Positions 17,705 through 25,675 of a stretch of 64,000 nucleotides of DNA are shown here, piece by piece. The notes below the pieces were generated by a model. It made no database searches, was not told where the DNA came from, and saw nothing but the letters and a program-made list of their open reading frames with translations. The DNA is from Bog-473 sp963721585. Its GTDB lineage: Bacteria; Actinomycetota; Acidimicrobiia; Acidimicrobiales; RAAP-2. How positions within the stretch are numbered: position 1 is the stretch's first letter; each line of letters begins with the position of its first letter. The stretch is taken from contig CAVRJN010000007.1 of NCBI GenBank assembly GCA_963721585.1, positions 620,001 to 684,000 of the forward strand. Direction: 5' to 3'. Made by a program: the position numbers and the translations under genes.

Positions 17705-17914
17705 ATGACGAGGAACCTCACGGTGCGGCTCCCGGATGAATTGGCGGCTGACGCTGAAGCAATGGCACGAGTCGAGGGCACCAGTCTCAACGAAACGGTC
17801 AAGCAGTCATTGATCGAGGCGGTCGAGCGGAGACGCAAGAACCCGAAGTTCAAGGCTCGCTTGGCCAAGATCATCAAGGAGGACCGAGAGCTGCTCGAAC
17901 GCCTCGCTCGGTAG
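17705..17914 (+). CDS. Ribbon-helix-helix protein, antitoxin-like
   Basis: 69 aa starting MTRNLTVRLPDELAADAEAM, the N-terminal beta strand and first helix of an RHH (MetJ/Arc) DNA-binding domain. A second helix GTSLNETVKQSLIEAVERR and a charged tail typical of VapB/RelB-like antitoxins follow. No toxin gene follows directly; the next gene encodes an unrelated 300-aa protein. It may therefore be an orphan antitoxin or a plain repressor. It is the first gene inside attL. Confidence 0.75.
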   Translation: MTRNLTVRLPDELAADAEAMARVEGTSLNETVKQSLIEAVERRRKNPKFKARLAKIIKEDRELLERLAR

Positions 17915-17959
17915 AACCGATTACGCGTCCTTCCCGACAGGCCTCCTATCCTCGGACCT

Positions 17960-18907
17960 GTGGCGCCCATTAACTGGATGGTCATGAGTCGGGACGTTTC
18001 GCATGCCGTGCGGGTGACTGACCAGCCGGTCGTAGTTGCCGCCCTGATCCTCGACGTCGACACCGGTCTTATCCGTGGCCTCTCGGTCGCAGAAGACGTC
18101 CGGGGCGCCCTGTCCCAGGCGGTGGCACGAGCGCTCAACAAACCGGCCGGCTCGCTTCCTCCGGGGCGCCCCCAGCGAATCCTGGCCGCTGTCGGTCTGG
18201 GTGATCTGGTGGCGGCCGAACTCGGCCAACTGCCGGGCCTCAACCTCATTCCGCCGGTCGACGAGATCATTCCGGGCGCCGAAGCCGAGGACATCTTCGA
18301 CTCCTTCGTCGGATCTATGGCGGGCCGTCGCCGGCCGACCGATCCGCCCTCCCCGGCCGACTGGAAGGTCCTGTTCGACCAAATCCAGACCTACGCCGAG
18401 GCGGCACCGTGGCGACGCTGGGCCGACGACGTCGATTTCATCGTCGATGCGTGGGTCGACGGCGAGCAGCGGCGGGTGAAGGCCGTCGTGATGGGCAACG
18501 CTGGCATCCAGCCTGGTCTCGCTGTGTTCCCGGGCGAGGTGGTCGAGGCCGACCTCGAGCACCGGGATTCGGCAGCGCCGTGGCCGTACGAGTCCGAGAC
18601 TCTGGCGTGCACGCTCGATGATCCAGACGACGTGCCTTTCGAGTTCGTGGCCCGGGCGATCCGGTACGGCTGGCCCGAATCCGCCCTCCTGGTGCCGAGC
18701 TTCTTCAGTGTCGATGAGGAAGGAGGCCGCGAGATCTCAACGAACGATGCCCGCCACTTTGCGGTCGTCGCCGCGGCCGTCCTCTCCCACGTCCGCCGCC
18801 ACCTCGGTCCATCTCCCAAACCGAGAACACCCACGGAGGGCCATGTCGCGATGCCCGACTCCCGCTCGGCGCGCTATTCGGTTCTCCATCACAAGCGAGC
18901 CAACTGA
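17960..18907 (+). CDS. DUF6930/DUF7309-like protein of unknown function
   Basis: 315 aa from a GTG at 17960; an ATG at 17984 is possible. The segment AAPWRRWADDVDFIVDAWVDG followed by VVMGNAGIQPGLAVFPG (about residues 147-193) resembles uncharacterised DUF6930/DUF7309 modules. An N-terminal part reads QPVVVAALILDVDTGLIRG. The family match is from memory of the pattern and not certain. There are no catalytic motifs, membrane segments or signal peptide. Its place between an RHH gene and a toxin-antitoxin remnant suggests accessory cargo. Confidence 0.65.
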   Translation: MAPINWMVMSRDVSHAVRVTDQPVVVAALILDVDTGLIRGLSVAEDVRGALSQAVARALNKPAGSLPPGRPQRILAAVGLGDLVAAELGQLPGLNLIPPVDEIIPGAEAEDIFDSFVGSMAGRRRPTDPPSPADWKVLFDQIQTYAEAAPWRRWADDVDFIVDAWVDGEQRRVKAVVMGNAGIQPGLAVFPGEVVEADLEHRDSAAPWPYESETLACTLDDPDDVPFEFVARAIRYGWPESALLVPSFFSVDEEGGREISTNDARHFAVVAAAVLSHVRRHLGPSPKPRTPTEGHVAMPDSRSARYSVLHHKRAN

Positions 18908-18981
18908 CGACCAAGGGCTCTTCAGTTGGCTCTCCCGACGACAACTACACGATTATAGACAATCCGCTATAGGCTGTGGTC

Positions 18982-19512
18982 ATGAAGGAGACCGCACCAC
19001 GCTCTCCAGGTTCACTGCTCCGTGAGGCGCGCACGCGAGCCAACCTGTCGCAAAGCGACGTCGCTCGCCGAGCTCATGTTGCCCAGAGCGTCGTCAGTAT
19101 GTACGAGTCGGGACGTCGAGAGCCGGCATTCGCCACGCTCGAACGTCTGATCGCAGCGACGGGCCATCGGCTGGACGTCCGCCTCGAGCCAACAGCAGAC
19201 GTTCGTCCCGGTTTGCCCAACACACCGCTCGGGCGCCGACTCAGGCAACGCCGCCAGCAAGTGCTCGCTACCGCCGAGAACCACGGCGCATCCAACGTGA
19301 GGGTGTTCGGAAGCGTTGCCCACGGTGAGGACACCCCCGAAAGCGACATCGACATCCTCGTTGACCTGTCGCCACCGTCAAGTTTGGTCACATTGGGAAG
19401 ATTGGAGCGAGAACTCACCGACGTCCTCGGTGTGCCCGTCGATATCGTGCCGGCTGAAGGTCTGCGGCCATCCGTACGTGCCGAGGCAGAGGAAGAAGCA
19501 ATTCCCCTGTGA
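18982..19512 (+). CDS. XRE-family HTH fused to a minimal nucleotidyltransferase (MNT) domain, antitoxin-like
   Basis: 176 aa. Residues 10-70 form an XRE helix-turn-helix (LREARTRANLSQSDVARRAH, SVVSMYESGRREPAFATLERL). Residues 85-176 are an MNT nucleotidyltransferase with the complete GSx10DxD signature: G110-S111 then D122-I-D124 (FGSVAHGEDTPESDIDILVDL). In type VII HEPN/MNT systems the MNT partner inactivates a HEPN RNase by AMPylation; here it also carries its own DNA-binding domain. Its stop overlaps by GTGA the start of a 27-codon HEPN-like stump. A TATAGG element ends 8 nt before the ATG, which would suit leaderless transcription. Confidence 0.85.
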   Translation: MKETAPRSPGSLLREARTRANLSQSDVARRAHVAQSVVSMYESGRREPAFATLERLIAATGHRLDVRLEPTADVRPGLPNTPLGRRLRQRRQQVLATAENHGASNVRVFGSVAHGEDTPESDIDILVDLSPPSSLVTLGRLERELTDVLGVPVDIVPAEGLRPSVRAEAEEEAIPL

Positions 19513-19592
19513 GTCGTCACGACCATGAATGGCTGGGCGACTTCGTTGACGCCTCCCAGGCGATTCGCGATGACGGGATCAAGGCAACCTGA
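19509..19592 (+). pseudogene. Truncated HEPN (DUF86/HepT-like) toxin remnant
   Basis: A GTG overlapping the stop of the MNT gene opens a 27-codon frame, VSRHDHEWLGDFVDASQAIRD.., then reaches TGA at 19590. The start and the D..LxDxxxAxxAIR pattern match the first helix of DUF86/HepT toxins, which are about 110-140 aa and carry an Rx4-6H catalytic motif; that motif is absent here. The downstream sequence does not continue the family in any frame that I could follow. This looks like a toxin gene reduced to its N-terminus. Confidence 0.55.
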
Positions 19593-19655
19593 GTGACGGA
19601 ATGACCTTCAATACCATTCGTCTGGGTTGGCAGAGTTGAACTTCCTCGGCGAATG

Positions 19656-19675
19656 TGACATCATTTGTGGTGTCA
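19656..19675. promoter_or_regulatory. Inverted repeat TGACA-N10-TGTCA upstream of higB-like gene
   Basis: TGACA (19656-19660) and TGTCA (19671-19675) are separated by 10 nt and lie immediately upstream of the ATG at 19682. Toxin-antitoxin operons are usually autorepressed through such a palindrome by the antitoxin. Which protein binds is inferred. Confidence 0.4.
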
Positions 19676-19681
19676 TCTTGG

Positions 19682-20020
19682 ATGGTCGAACTAGAACCTG
19701 AGGTAGCCCAGTGGCTCGAGTCGCTCCCGCCGGGACTGTTTGCTGTGGCTGCCTCTCGCATCGATCGGCTGGGCGAGAGCGGAGCATCGCTGCGAATGCC
19801 GCATTCGCGATCGCTTGGCGACGGACTGTTCGAGTTGCGATTTTCCCTAGGTCGCAGTGCACAACGGATTTCGTTCTTCTTCCCCGGGGACCGGCGCGTT
19901 GTACTGCTAACCGCATTTCATAAGCAGAGATCAAACGAGCGGCTTGAAGTCGAGAGAGCAAGGTGGGCGATGCGACAGTGCATCGACGAGGGACACACGG
20001 CTGAAAATGAGGATGCATGA
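19682..20020 (+). CDS. HigB/Gp49-like toxin (RelE superfamily)
   Basis: 112 aa from the ATG at 19682; the frame also opens at a GTG at 19655 inside the putative operator. The order MVELEPEVAQWLESLPP, then HSRSLGDGLFELRFSLGR, then RISFFFPGDRRVVLLTAFHKQ is the Gp49/HigB pattern: strands ending in ExR and a basic LLTAFxKK motif near the active site. Such proteins cleave mRNA on the ribosome. It overlaps by ATGA the antitoxin gene that follows, the usual toxin-first order of higBA. Confidence 0.88.
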   Translation: MVELEPEVAQWLESLPPGLFAVAASRIDRLGESGASLRMPHSRSLGDGLFELRFSLGRSAQRISFFFPGDRRVVLLTAFHKQRSNERLEVERARWAMRQCIDEGHTAENEDA

Positions 20021-20322
20021 CCAGAACTAGTTGGACAGACTTGAAAACGAAGAAGCTCAGCGCCATGACCGCTGATGAACGCAAAGCGTACGACCGCGCG
20101 TATGCCGAAGCGCAGTTGGCCGCTGAAGTTGGCGAGCGTATTCATGCCGCCAGAGAGGCGGCCGGTTTGAGCCAGCGCGAGCTCGCTCGCCGTATGGGGA
20201 CGAGCCAAGCTGCTATTGATCGCCTCGAGTCGGGCGGTGTTGGCGCGACCCTCACGACCCTGCAAAGGGTCGCCACTGCTCTCGGACTAGAGGTCAACGT
20301 GGAGCTCAGACCCTCCGCCTGA
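20017..20322 (+). CDS. HigA-like XRE-family antitoxin
   Basis: 101 aa. An N-terminal linker with conserved TSWTDLKTKKLSAMTADERKAYDRAY, then an XRE HTH (ERIHAAREAAGLSQRELARRMG, QAAIDRLESGGVGATLTTLQRVATALG). This is the HigA type paired with Gp49 toxins. It overlaps the toxin gene by 4 nt, so the two are co-translated. It should neutralise the toxin and repress the operon. Confidence 0.88.
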   Translation: MTRTSWTDLKTKKLSAMTADERKAYDRAYAEAQLAAEVGERIHAAREAAGLSQRELARRMGTSQAAIDRLESGGVGATLTTLQRVATALGLEVNVELRPSA

Positions 20323-20526
20323 AGGTGCCGTTGGGTGGTCGGTTTGAAGCGTCAGCAGGGACCGAGAAGGTGCGCTCAATGCCCGCGACGGGTGCACCCA
20401 CCCCGAACAGTAACGACACATCCCGGATGGGTCTCTTGTCCTGCTGATCCGCCCGATGAAGCCGCTCCGCTTGGCCCCGCGGTCTGCCCGGATGGCGATC
20501 ATTCACGCCCCTGTCGTTCGTACTCC

Positions 20527-23043
20527 TCACCGACCGACTTCGGCCATCGGCGGGGTCACATCGGACGGTGTCTCGGTCTTGATCGGATCGAGAATCCGGT
20601 AGGCGACCAGCTTGAAGCGGTCGGTGAGGAGGAACCACACCAGCGCGTATACCCATACCAAGGCTGCGTATCCCCAACCGAGGGGTGTCATGAACACCCC
20701 GTACACGGCGATCAGGGTCGCCAGCGCCTGCGTGCCGAGCACGGCCAACAGGAGGATCCGAGCGGGCCGTATCGACCAGAACGGACCGCGTGTGCGTGCG
20801 AGGAAGATTGTCAGGTGTCCGGCGACCGAGAGCGTCAGGTACATCAGGGTCTGCAGGTGCGCATGGTCGAGGTGGAACACCTTGTCGCCCAGGTAGAACA
20901 TGCCGAAGGCGGCGATCGGACCAACGACGCCGAGCACCGTGGCGATCCCCAGCACGAGGCGCATGTTCCACGCCTCGGGCTGCTCCTTGTAGCGGACGTT
21001 GTCGTAGGCGATGGACAGGATCGCGCCGTCGTTGAGCAGTGCCAGCATCACGATCTGGATCGCCGTGACCGGAAAGAAGTTGTAGATCAGGATCACCGCC
21101 GAGACGAACAGCAGCACCCGGAGCGTCTCCGCGATGCGGTAGATCGCGTAGCTGTTCATCCGCTGGAAGATCCTCCGGCTCTCCTTGATCGCGTCGATGA
21201 TCACCGAGAGCCCGGGGGTGGTCAGCACGATGGATGCCGCTGCCCGCGCCGCATCGGTGGCATCCGAGACGGCGATGCCGCAGTCGGCCTTCTTCAACGC
21301 AGGGGCGTCGTTCACCCCGTCGCCCGTCATGCCGACGATATGACCTCGCTTCTGGAGGACGTCGACGATGTGGAACTTGTGCTCGGGGAAGACTTGGGCG
21401 AACCCGTCGGCATCGTCGATGGACTCGGCCGTCGCCGCGGTCTCTTCGCGTTTCACGTCGCCCAGTCCGGAGGCATCGAGGATGTCCGTACCCATCCCGA
21501 GCGTGCTGGCCGTCTCCCGGGCGATGGCCAGGGCATCGCCGGTGACCATCTTCACGTCCACGCCCATCTCGAGGGCGGTGGCGATGGTCGCCTTGGCGTC
21601 GTCGCGTGGTGGATCGAACAGGGGTAGCACGCCGACGAAGTTCCACGGACCGTCCCCTTCGGCCCGGGCCACACCCAACGAACGGAAGCCTCGTGCCGCG
21701 AACCCGTTGACTGCCGCGTCGACGTCCGTCTTCACCTGCGATGCATTGGCCGACAGCTCCAGGATCACCTGGGGCGCGCCCTTTGTCACCTTGAACGAGG
21801 ACCCGTCGGCGGCGGTGACCGTGGCCTCCGTGCACTTGCGTACCGCATCGAAGGGCTGGAACTCGACCACGTGGTAGTCGTCCAACGACTGATCGTCCGC
21901 CAGTCCCCCGAGCACGGCCAGATCGATGGCGTCGGCGTCGTCGGCGCGTGAGGCCAGGGATGCGTCGAGGATGACCTGTGCGGGTGAGAGCTCCCCGACG
22001 GTGTATGGATCGCCCAGGGTGAGCTTGTTCTGGGTCAGGGTCCCGGTCTTGTCCGTGCAGAGCACGTCCACGCCTGCCAGCTCCTCGATGGCCACCAACC
22101 GGCTGACGATGGCTTTCTTCGAGGCGAGCACTCGGGCCCCGACGGCCATCGTCACCGACAGGACCGTCGGCATCGCCACTGGAATGGCGGCCACCGTGAG
22201 GACGAGGGCGAACTGGAGGGTGGTGAAGAACGGGTCCCCGCGGATGGTGGAGGCGATGATGATCACCACGACCATGGACAGCGCCAGAATGATCAGGAAG
22301 GTGCCGATCTTGAGGACGGCACGTTGGAAGTGGCTGACGGTCTGGGCTTCTTGGACCAGCTCAGCGGTTTTCCCGAAGTACGTGTCCGCACCCGTCGCGT
22401 AGACGAGTGCGCCGATCTCGCCTTGGCGGATGATGGAGGCGGAGAACACCGCATCGCCGCTCTGGCAGCTGGCGGGCAGCGACTCCCCGGTCAGGGCCGA
22501 CTGATCCACTTCGATCGGGTCACCGTCGAGGAGGCGTGCGTCTGCGGGCACGATGTCGCCCAGGCGCAGGCGGATGACGTCTCCGGGTACCAGTTCGCGC
22601 GAGGGAGGGGTGACCCACTTGCCGTCCCGTTTGACGCGGGCCTTGACTGCCAGCTCAGCCTTCAGGGCGGCGATGGCCATGCCCGCCTGGCGTTCTTCCC
22701 AGAACCCGATGCCGGCGTTGGCCAGGAGCAGGATGAGGATGATGAAGAAGTCGGGCCAGTGCTTGAGCACTCCGGACAGGATCACTGCTGCCTCGATCAT
22801 CCAGGGGATGGGCCCCCAGAAGTAGGAGAGGAACTTCAGCAGCGGGTTGGCCTTCTTCTCTGTGATCTCGTTCGGGCCGTACTGCGTCAGGCGTTTCTCC
22901 GCCTCGACCTGGCTGAGGCCATCAGGCGACGACCCGAGTCGCTTCTCAACCTCAGCGACGGGAATGGTCTTGAGGTCGTCGATGGCATCGGGCTTCGAGC
23001 CCGCAGCCTCGTGGTCGGTGCCACCGGACTCCATTGTGGTCAT
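20527..23043 (-). CDS. P-type proton-transporting ATPase (P3A, plasma-membrane H+-ATPase type)
   Basis: 838 aa, within the usual length of P3A pumps. The actuator has TGES at 185-188, the phosphorylation site is D331 in DKTGTLT, and the hinge is GDGVNDAPALKKAD. TM4 has IPVAMP, and TM6 has ALLNDGAILSIAYD, matching the LNDGT..I..D region whose Asp (Asp684 in plant AHA2) carries the proton. The N-terminus is cytosolic and there is no long regulatory C-terminus. It exports protons at ATP cost, supporting pH homeostasis or membrane potential. It is transcribed opposite to its neighbours, inside the integrative element, so it is cargo. The following genes (CsbD, LapA, STAS) hint at a stress module. 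Confidence 0.93.
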   Translation of the reverse strand: MTTMESGGTDHEAAGSKPDAIDDLKTIPVAEVEKRLGSSPDGLSQVEAEKRLTQYGPNEITEKKANPLLKFLSYFWGPIPWMIEAAVILSGVLKHWPDFFIILILLLANAGIGFWEERQAGMAIAALKAELAVKARVKRDGKWVTPPSRELVPGDVIRLRLGDIVPADARLLDGDPIEVDQSALTGESLPASCQSGDAVFSASIIRQGEIGALVYATGADTYFGKTAELVQEAQTVSHFQRAVLKIGTFLIILALSMVVVIIIASTIRGDPFFTTLQFALVLTVAAIPVAMPTVLSVTMAVGARVLASKKAIVSRLVAIEELAGVDVLCTDKTGTLTQNKLTLGDPYTVGELSPAQVILDASLASRADDADAIDLAVLGGLADDQSLDDYHVVEFQPFDAVRKCTEATVTAADGSSFKVTKGAPQVILELSANASQVKTDVDAAVNGFAARGFRSLGVARAEGDGPWNFVGVLPLFDPPRDDAKATIATALEMGVDVKMVTGDALAIARETASTLGMGTDILDASGLGDVKREETAATAESIDDADGFAQVFPEHKFHIVDVLQKRGHIVGMTGDGVNDAPALKKADCGIAVSDATDAARAAASIVLTTPGLSVIIDAIKESRRIFQRMNSYAIYRIAETLRVLLFVSAVILIYNFFPVTAIQIVMLALLNDGAILSIAYDNVRYKEQPEAWNMRLVLGIATVLGVVGPIAAFGMFYLGDKVFHLDHAHLQTLMYLTLSVAGHLTIFLARTRGPFWSIRPARILLLAVLGTQALATLIAVYGVFMTPLGWGYAALVWVYALVWFLLTDRFKLVAYRILDPIKTETPSDVTPPMAEVGR

Positions 23044-23386
23044 TCTCCTGCCTCTGCCGGATCAATGGCAGTCTGACCGGTCAGGGGTGTCCCCGTGGTG
23101 CGGCAGGGTGACGCACATTTCAGGCGTACAGGAGCGAACCGTAACGAGCGTCTGCCACGGCCACCATCCGATGCCGGAGTATCGCCCCCGGAGCACTTCT
23201 TACCTGCGACGACGAGAGGGCGCCCATTGTCTCGACCGGAGGGTGACCCCCTGAGAGAGCTGAACGAGAGGCTGAGCAGGGGACCAACTCCTCTAGCGAG
23301 GTCAGCGCTCACACCGCACAGTGGACGTGGGAGTCGTTAGCCGACATTGGCGAAGTGCCACCTCCAATCAAGAAGGGTGAACCACC
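23044..23386. other. Divergent intergenic region
   Basis: 343 bp between the ATPase and csbD starts. No supported ORF or strong palindrome. GAAGGGTG before 23387 is the likely ribosome-binding site of the CsbD gene. Confidence 0.4.
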
Positions 23387-23614
23387 ATGGCTGGAAAGAC
23401 CGAACAGGTGAAGGGCCAGGCGAAAGAGGCTGTCGGAAGCCTGACGGGCAACAAGGACCTTGAGGCCGAAGGCAGGACAGATCGCCAAGCTGGCGAGGCC
23501 AAGGAGAAGGTTGGCCACGCGAAGGACAAGGTCGAAGAGGTGGTCGAGAAGGTGGAGCACAAGGTCGGAGAAGCGATCGACACCGCCAAAGACGCTGCGC
23601 ATCGAGACTCTTGA
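23387..23614 (+). CDS. CsbD-like stress-response protein
   Basis: 75 aa, almost entirely charged residues with small apolar ones and no cysteine. It begins MAGKTEQVKGQAKEAVGSLT, the conserved start of the CsbD family (K.EQ.KG..KE..G..TGN). The extended KVEEVVEKVEHKVGEAIDTAK tail predicts a long amphipathic helix. In other bacteria CsbD-like proteins are induced by general stress; their mechanism is unknown. It is followed at 27 nt by lapA. Confidence 0.9.
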   Translation: MAGKTEQVKGQAKEAVGSLTGNKDLEAEGRTDRQAGEAKEKVGHAKDKVEEVVEKVEHKVGEAIDTAKDAAHRDS

Positions 23615-23641
23615 TTCTGCCCCGAACGAGGTAGTGACGTC

Positions 23642-23986
23642 ATGAGTGAGGAGCCTCCAGCGACAGACGGTGGGTCCACCGCCCAGCCTGCCGAAGTGGC
23701 GAATGGGCCCGAACTGACGACACATGCTCCGGGAAGTCCAACAGGACGCACCCGAATCTCCGGAGTCTGGGCAGGCGTGATCGTCGGCGTCGTGGTGTTG
23801 GTGTTCCTGCTGGTCTTCATCATCCAGAACGGCCAGTCGGTGAAGGTGTCCTTCTTCACAGCGAGTGTGCACATGCCGCTCGGGGTCGCTCTACTGCTTG
23901 CAGCGATCGGCGGCGTACTGCTGGCCGGGATCGTGGCGTCACTACGCATCTGGCAGCTCCGTCACCGCCTGAACAAGTCGAAATGA
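23642..23986 (+). CDS. LapA/DUF1049-type membrane protein
   Basis: 114 aa. A polar N-terminus of about 40 residues precedes two membrane helices: GVWAGVIVGVVVLVFLLVFIIQN and LGVALLLAAIGGVLLAGIVAS. The motif IIQNGQSVKVSFF between them is the LapA domain signature. The C-terminus RIWQLRHRLNKSK is basic and cytoplasmic. In E. coli LapA/LapB help lipopolysaccharide assembly; in actinobacteria the role is unknown. Confidence 0.85.
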   Translation: MSEEPPATDGGSTAQPAEVANGPELTTHAPGSPTGRTRISGVWAGVIVGVVVLVFLLVFIIQNGQSVKVSFFTASVHMPLGVALLLAAIGGVLLAGIVASLRIWQLRHRLNKSK

Positions 23987-24266
23987 GCTGGCCGCACTGC
24001 CTCTTCGCTCACCATCACACGGATGATGTCCTAGTGGACTGGCAAGGACAACCCACGACCCACGGCATCGAGGAGCACATCGAAGCCATGAAGTCATATG
24101 TTGAAGAGAACCGGGGCGCGACACCGCCGCAGATCACGTCCCACCCGATCAAGTTCGGGTCCGGAGAATGGACGTGCGTCATCGGGGAGTCGAGAACGGC
24201 GCCCGTATGGTGACCGTTGCGAAATGGCGGGACGGCGCAATCGCTGAGGAGTACATCTGGGCGTAG
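23983..24266 (+). pseudogene. Truncated and frameshifted SnoaL-like (NTF2 fold) gene
   Basis: The frame from 23983 reads FAHHHTDDVLVDWQGQPTTHG and continues KSYVEENRGATPPQITSHPIKF; after about 24190 the next frame gives ENGARMVTVAKWRDGAIAEE. These are the middle and end of a SnoaL-like polyketide-cyclase/ester-cyclase protein. The first 35-40 residues of the family are missing, apparently displaced at the lapA junction, and a frameshift splits the rest. Probably a dead gene. The ATGA overlap with lapA is then coincidental. Confidence 0.6.
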
Positions 24267-24615
24267 CACCGACCCAACGTTCGGGGACAGGGCAAAGTGT
24301 TGGCAGTCAAACGTCGCCCAAGTCTCCCCGCTCAGCTGGCTATCCGCCGTAATGACCACCCCTCCGAGGCCACTTCGCACCAACTGAGCGGGGGCAAGTT
24401 GACTGTGCTCTTTCCCTCAGTCACCCACCAGTGTCATAGGACCATTGGTCTGTTGCTCGTCTCTTCTAGTGACAAGCCACACCCCGACCCGGCAGCGGAC
24501 TAGGGCAGGCCACGGGTCACTGAGCGGTGACAACTCAACTGGGGTAGCATGGGAGCAGCTGATCGACCTCCTGGCGACGTGCCACCTGCAACCCTCGGCG
24601 GAAAAGAAGTTCGCC
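24267..24615. other. Intergenic region with a spaced inverted repeat
   Basis: About 350 bp without a supported gene. It contains near-perfect inverted arms CCCCGCTCAGCTGG (24327-24340) and CCAACTGAGCGGGG (24381-24394), 13 of 14 bases complementary with a 40-nt gap, which could be paired operator sites or a stem. The STAS frame is open from 24445, so that gene may start earlier than annotated. Confidence 0.45.
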
Positions 24616-24945
24616 GTGTTGCCCGTGTTCAGCTTGACGACCCGTGATTTGCTTCCCGACCTCCACCTTGTGGCGCTGTATGGAGAGTTGGATGTCGGAG
24701 CAGCGGATGGCCTGACTGACACTCTCGTAAGCATCGCCGGCTCGACGCTCGTTGTCGATCTGTCGGACCTCACGTTCATAGATGCCAGCGGCATCGGTGC
24801 TTTGGTGAGGGCCAAGAATCACATCAAGGCGGACGGACGCGGGGACCTGGTGTTCAGCCGACCGACTGCGATTGTTCAAAGGACATTGGAAGTCGTGGGA
24901 CTTGACTCGTGGATCGTGGATTGGTCGCCACACTGGAATGAATAA
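24616..24945 (+). CDS. STAS-domain protein (anti-sigma factor antagonist type)
   Basis: 109 aa from a GTG at 24616 with GGAAAAGAAG upstream; the frame is open back to 24445 without a better site. A single STAS domain: LHLVALYGELDVGAADGLTD, then STLVVDLSDLTFIDASGIGALVRA, in which the Ser of DASG is the position phosphorylated in SpoIIAA/RsbV. Such proteins release a sigma factor from an anti-sigma kinase. No RsbW-like kinase or sigma factor lies beside it. Its stop overlaps the ATG of the zinc-ribbon gene that follows. Confidence 0.82.
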   Translation: MLPVFSLTTRDLLPDLHLVALYGELDVGAADGLTDTLVSIAGSTLVVDLSDLTFIDASGIGALVRAKNHIKADGRGDLVFSRPTAIVQRTLEVVGLDSWIVDWSPHWNE

Positions 24946-25081
24946 ACACTCCGAGCGTGACTCGTGCCCGTCCTGCGACAGTGCGGAGATCGCCATGCAC
25001 TTGGAGAGGGACGCGGAACTGAAAACTCCTCAGTGGCAGGGTCGGTGCTCGGTGTGCCACGTCACGTGGTCGGAACCCTGA
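24938..25081 (+). CDS. Small zinc-ribbon protein
   Basis: 47 aa. The ATG at 24938 lies inside the last codons of the STAS gene, so translation is probably coupled. Two knuckles, CPSC at residues 10-13 and CSVC near residue 38, are 24 residues apart and would bind one zinc. Too short for another domain. Function unknown; coupling to the STAS gene suggests they act together. Confidence 0.6.
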   Translation: MNKHSERDSCPSCDSAEIAMHLERDAELKTPQWQGRCSVCHVTWSEP

Positions 25082-25424
25082 CCCTCTTGGATGTGCCACC
25101 CGAGGGTGCCCCACTCGTGCCTGATTGAGTTAGGGGACACGGTCGTAACCCAGCTACCAGCAACAGTCAGGGGCGGCCGCAGGCCGGCGAAGCGGACCCT
25201 TGACGGCTGCGCCGGGAGCCACAGTCGGGTCCCATAATGGAGGTGGTCGGCCGCCCGGCGGCCGGCCTGGATGCCATCTTTGGGCAGCGAACCGAAGTGA
25301 CTCACGCCCGGAGAGGCCCCGTGAAGCCGGGCGGCGGCCAGTATGGGTGGAGAGGGGCGAGCGCCGGCGGTCAGTGCCCGCCAGCGATCGCTCCATTGAT
25401 GTCGCAGAGGTCGACCGGTGACGT

Positions 25425-25463
25425 CCAGGGCCGGCGCAGGCGTTCAGCCGGCGCCGGCCCTGG
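25425..25463. repeat. Perfect 13-bp inverted repeat with 13-nt loop
   Basis: CCAGGGCCGGCGC (25425-25437) pairs exactly with GCGCCGGCCCTGG (25451-25463). A T-tract is absent on both sides. It may be a Rho-independent-like actinobacterial terminator without U-run, or a replication/plasmid structure of the element. Confidence 0.6.
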
Positions 25464-25556
25464 CAACAGCACCGAGGGGACGGTCGTGCGAACGTCAGAG
25501 GGGTCATCCGTCAGTCCGGCACGCTTCTTGACTAGGTAGAGCAACTCCTCACAACC

Positions 25557-25570
25557 ATCTCGTCTGTCCG
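25557..25570. repeat. Target-site duplication, left copy
   Basis: ATCTCGTCTGTCCG, identical to 27519-27532, immediately outside the IS left end (TGTGAAAGTCC). Confidence 0.85.
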
Positions 25571-25578
25571 TGTGAAAG

Positions 25579-25621
25579 TCCACCTGATGCTTGACATCTT
25601 GGATCCACCTGATGCTTGACA
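25579..25621. repeat. Paired terminal motifs, IS left end
   Basis: TCCACCTGATGCTTGACA occurs at 25579-25596 and again identically at 25604-25621, a 25-bp period. The inverted counterparts are at the right end with the same period. Confidence 0.8.
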
Positions 25622-25675
25622 CTTCGCCCTCGGGCTGAACTTCGTTTCGGTCCGATCGAGACGGAGGTGGCGTCC

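Larger units (their letters stand above)
25082..25570. other. Intergenic region left of the IS, with GC-rich hairpin
   Basis: 490 bp without a supported gene. It contains the 13-bp perfect inverted repeat at 25425-25463 and ends in the 14-bp target duplication of the IS481 element. Confidence 0.5.
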
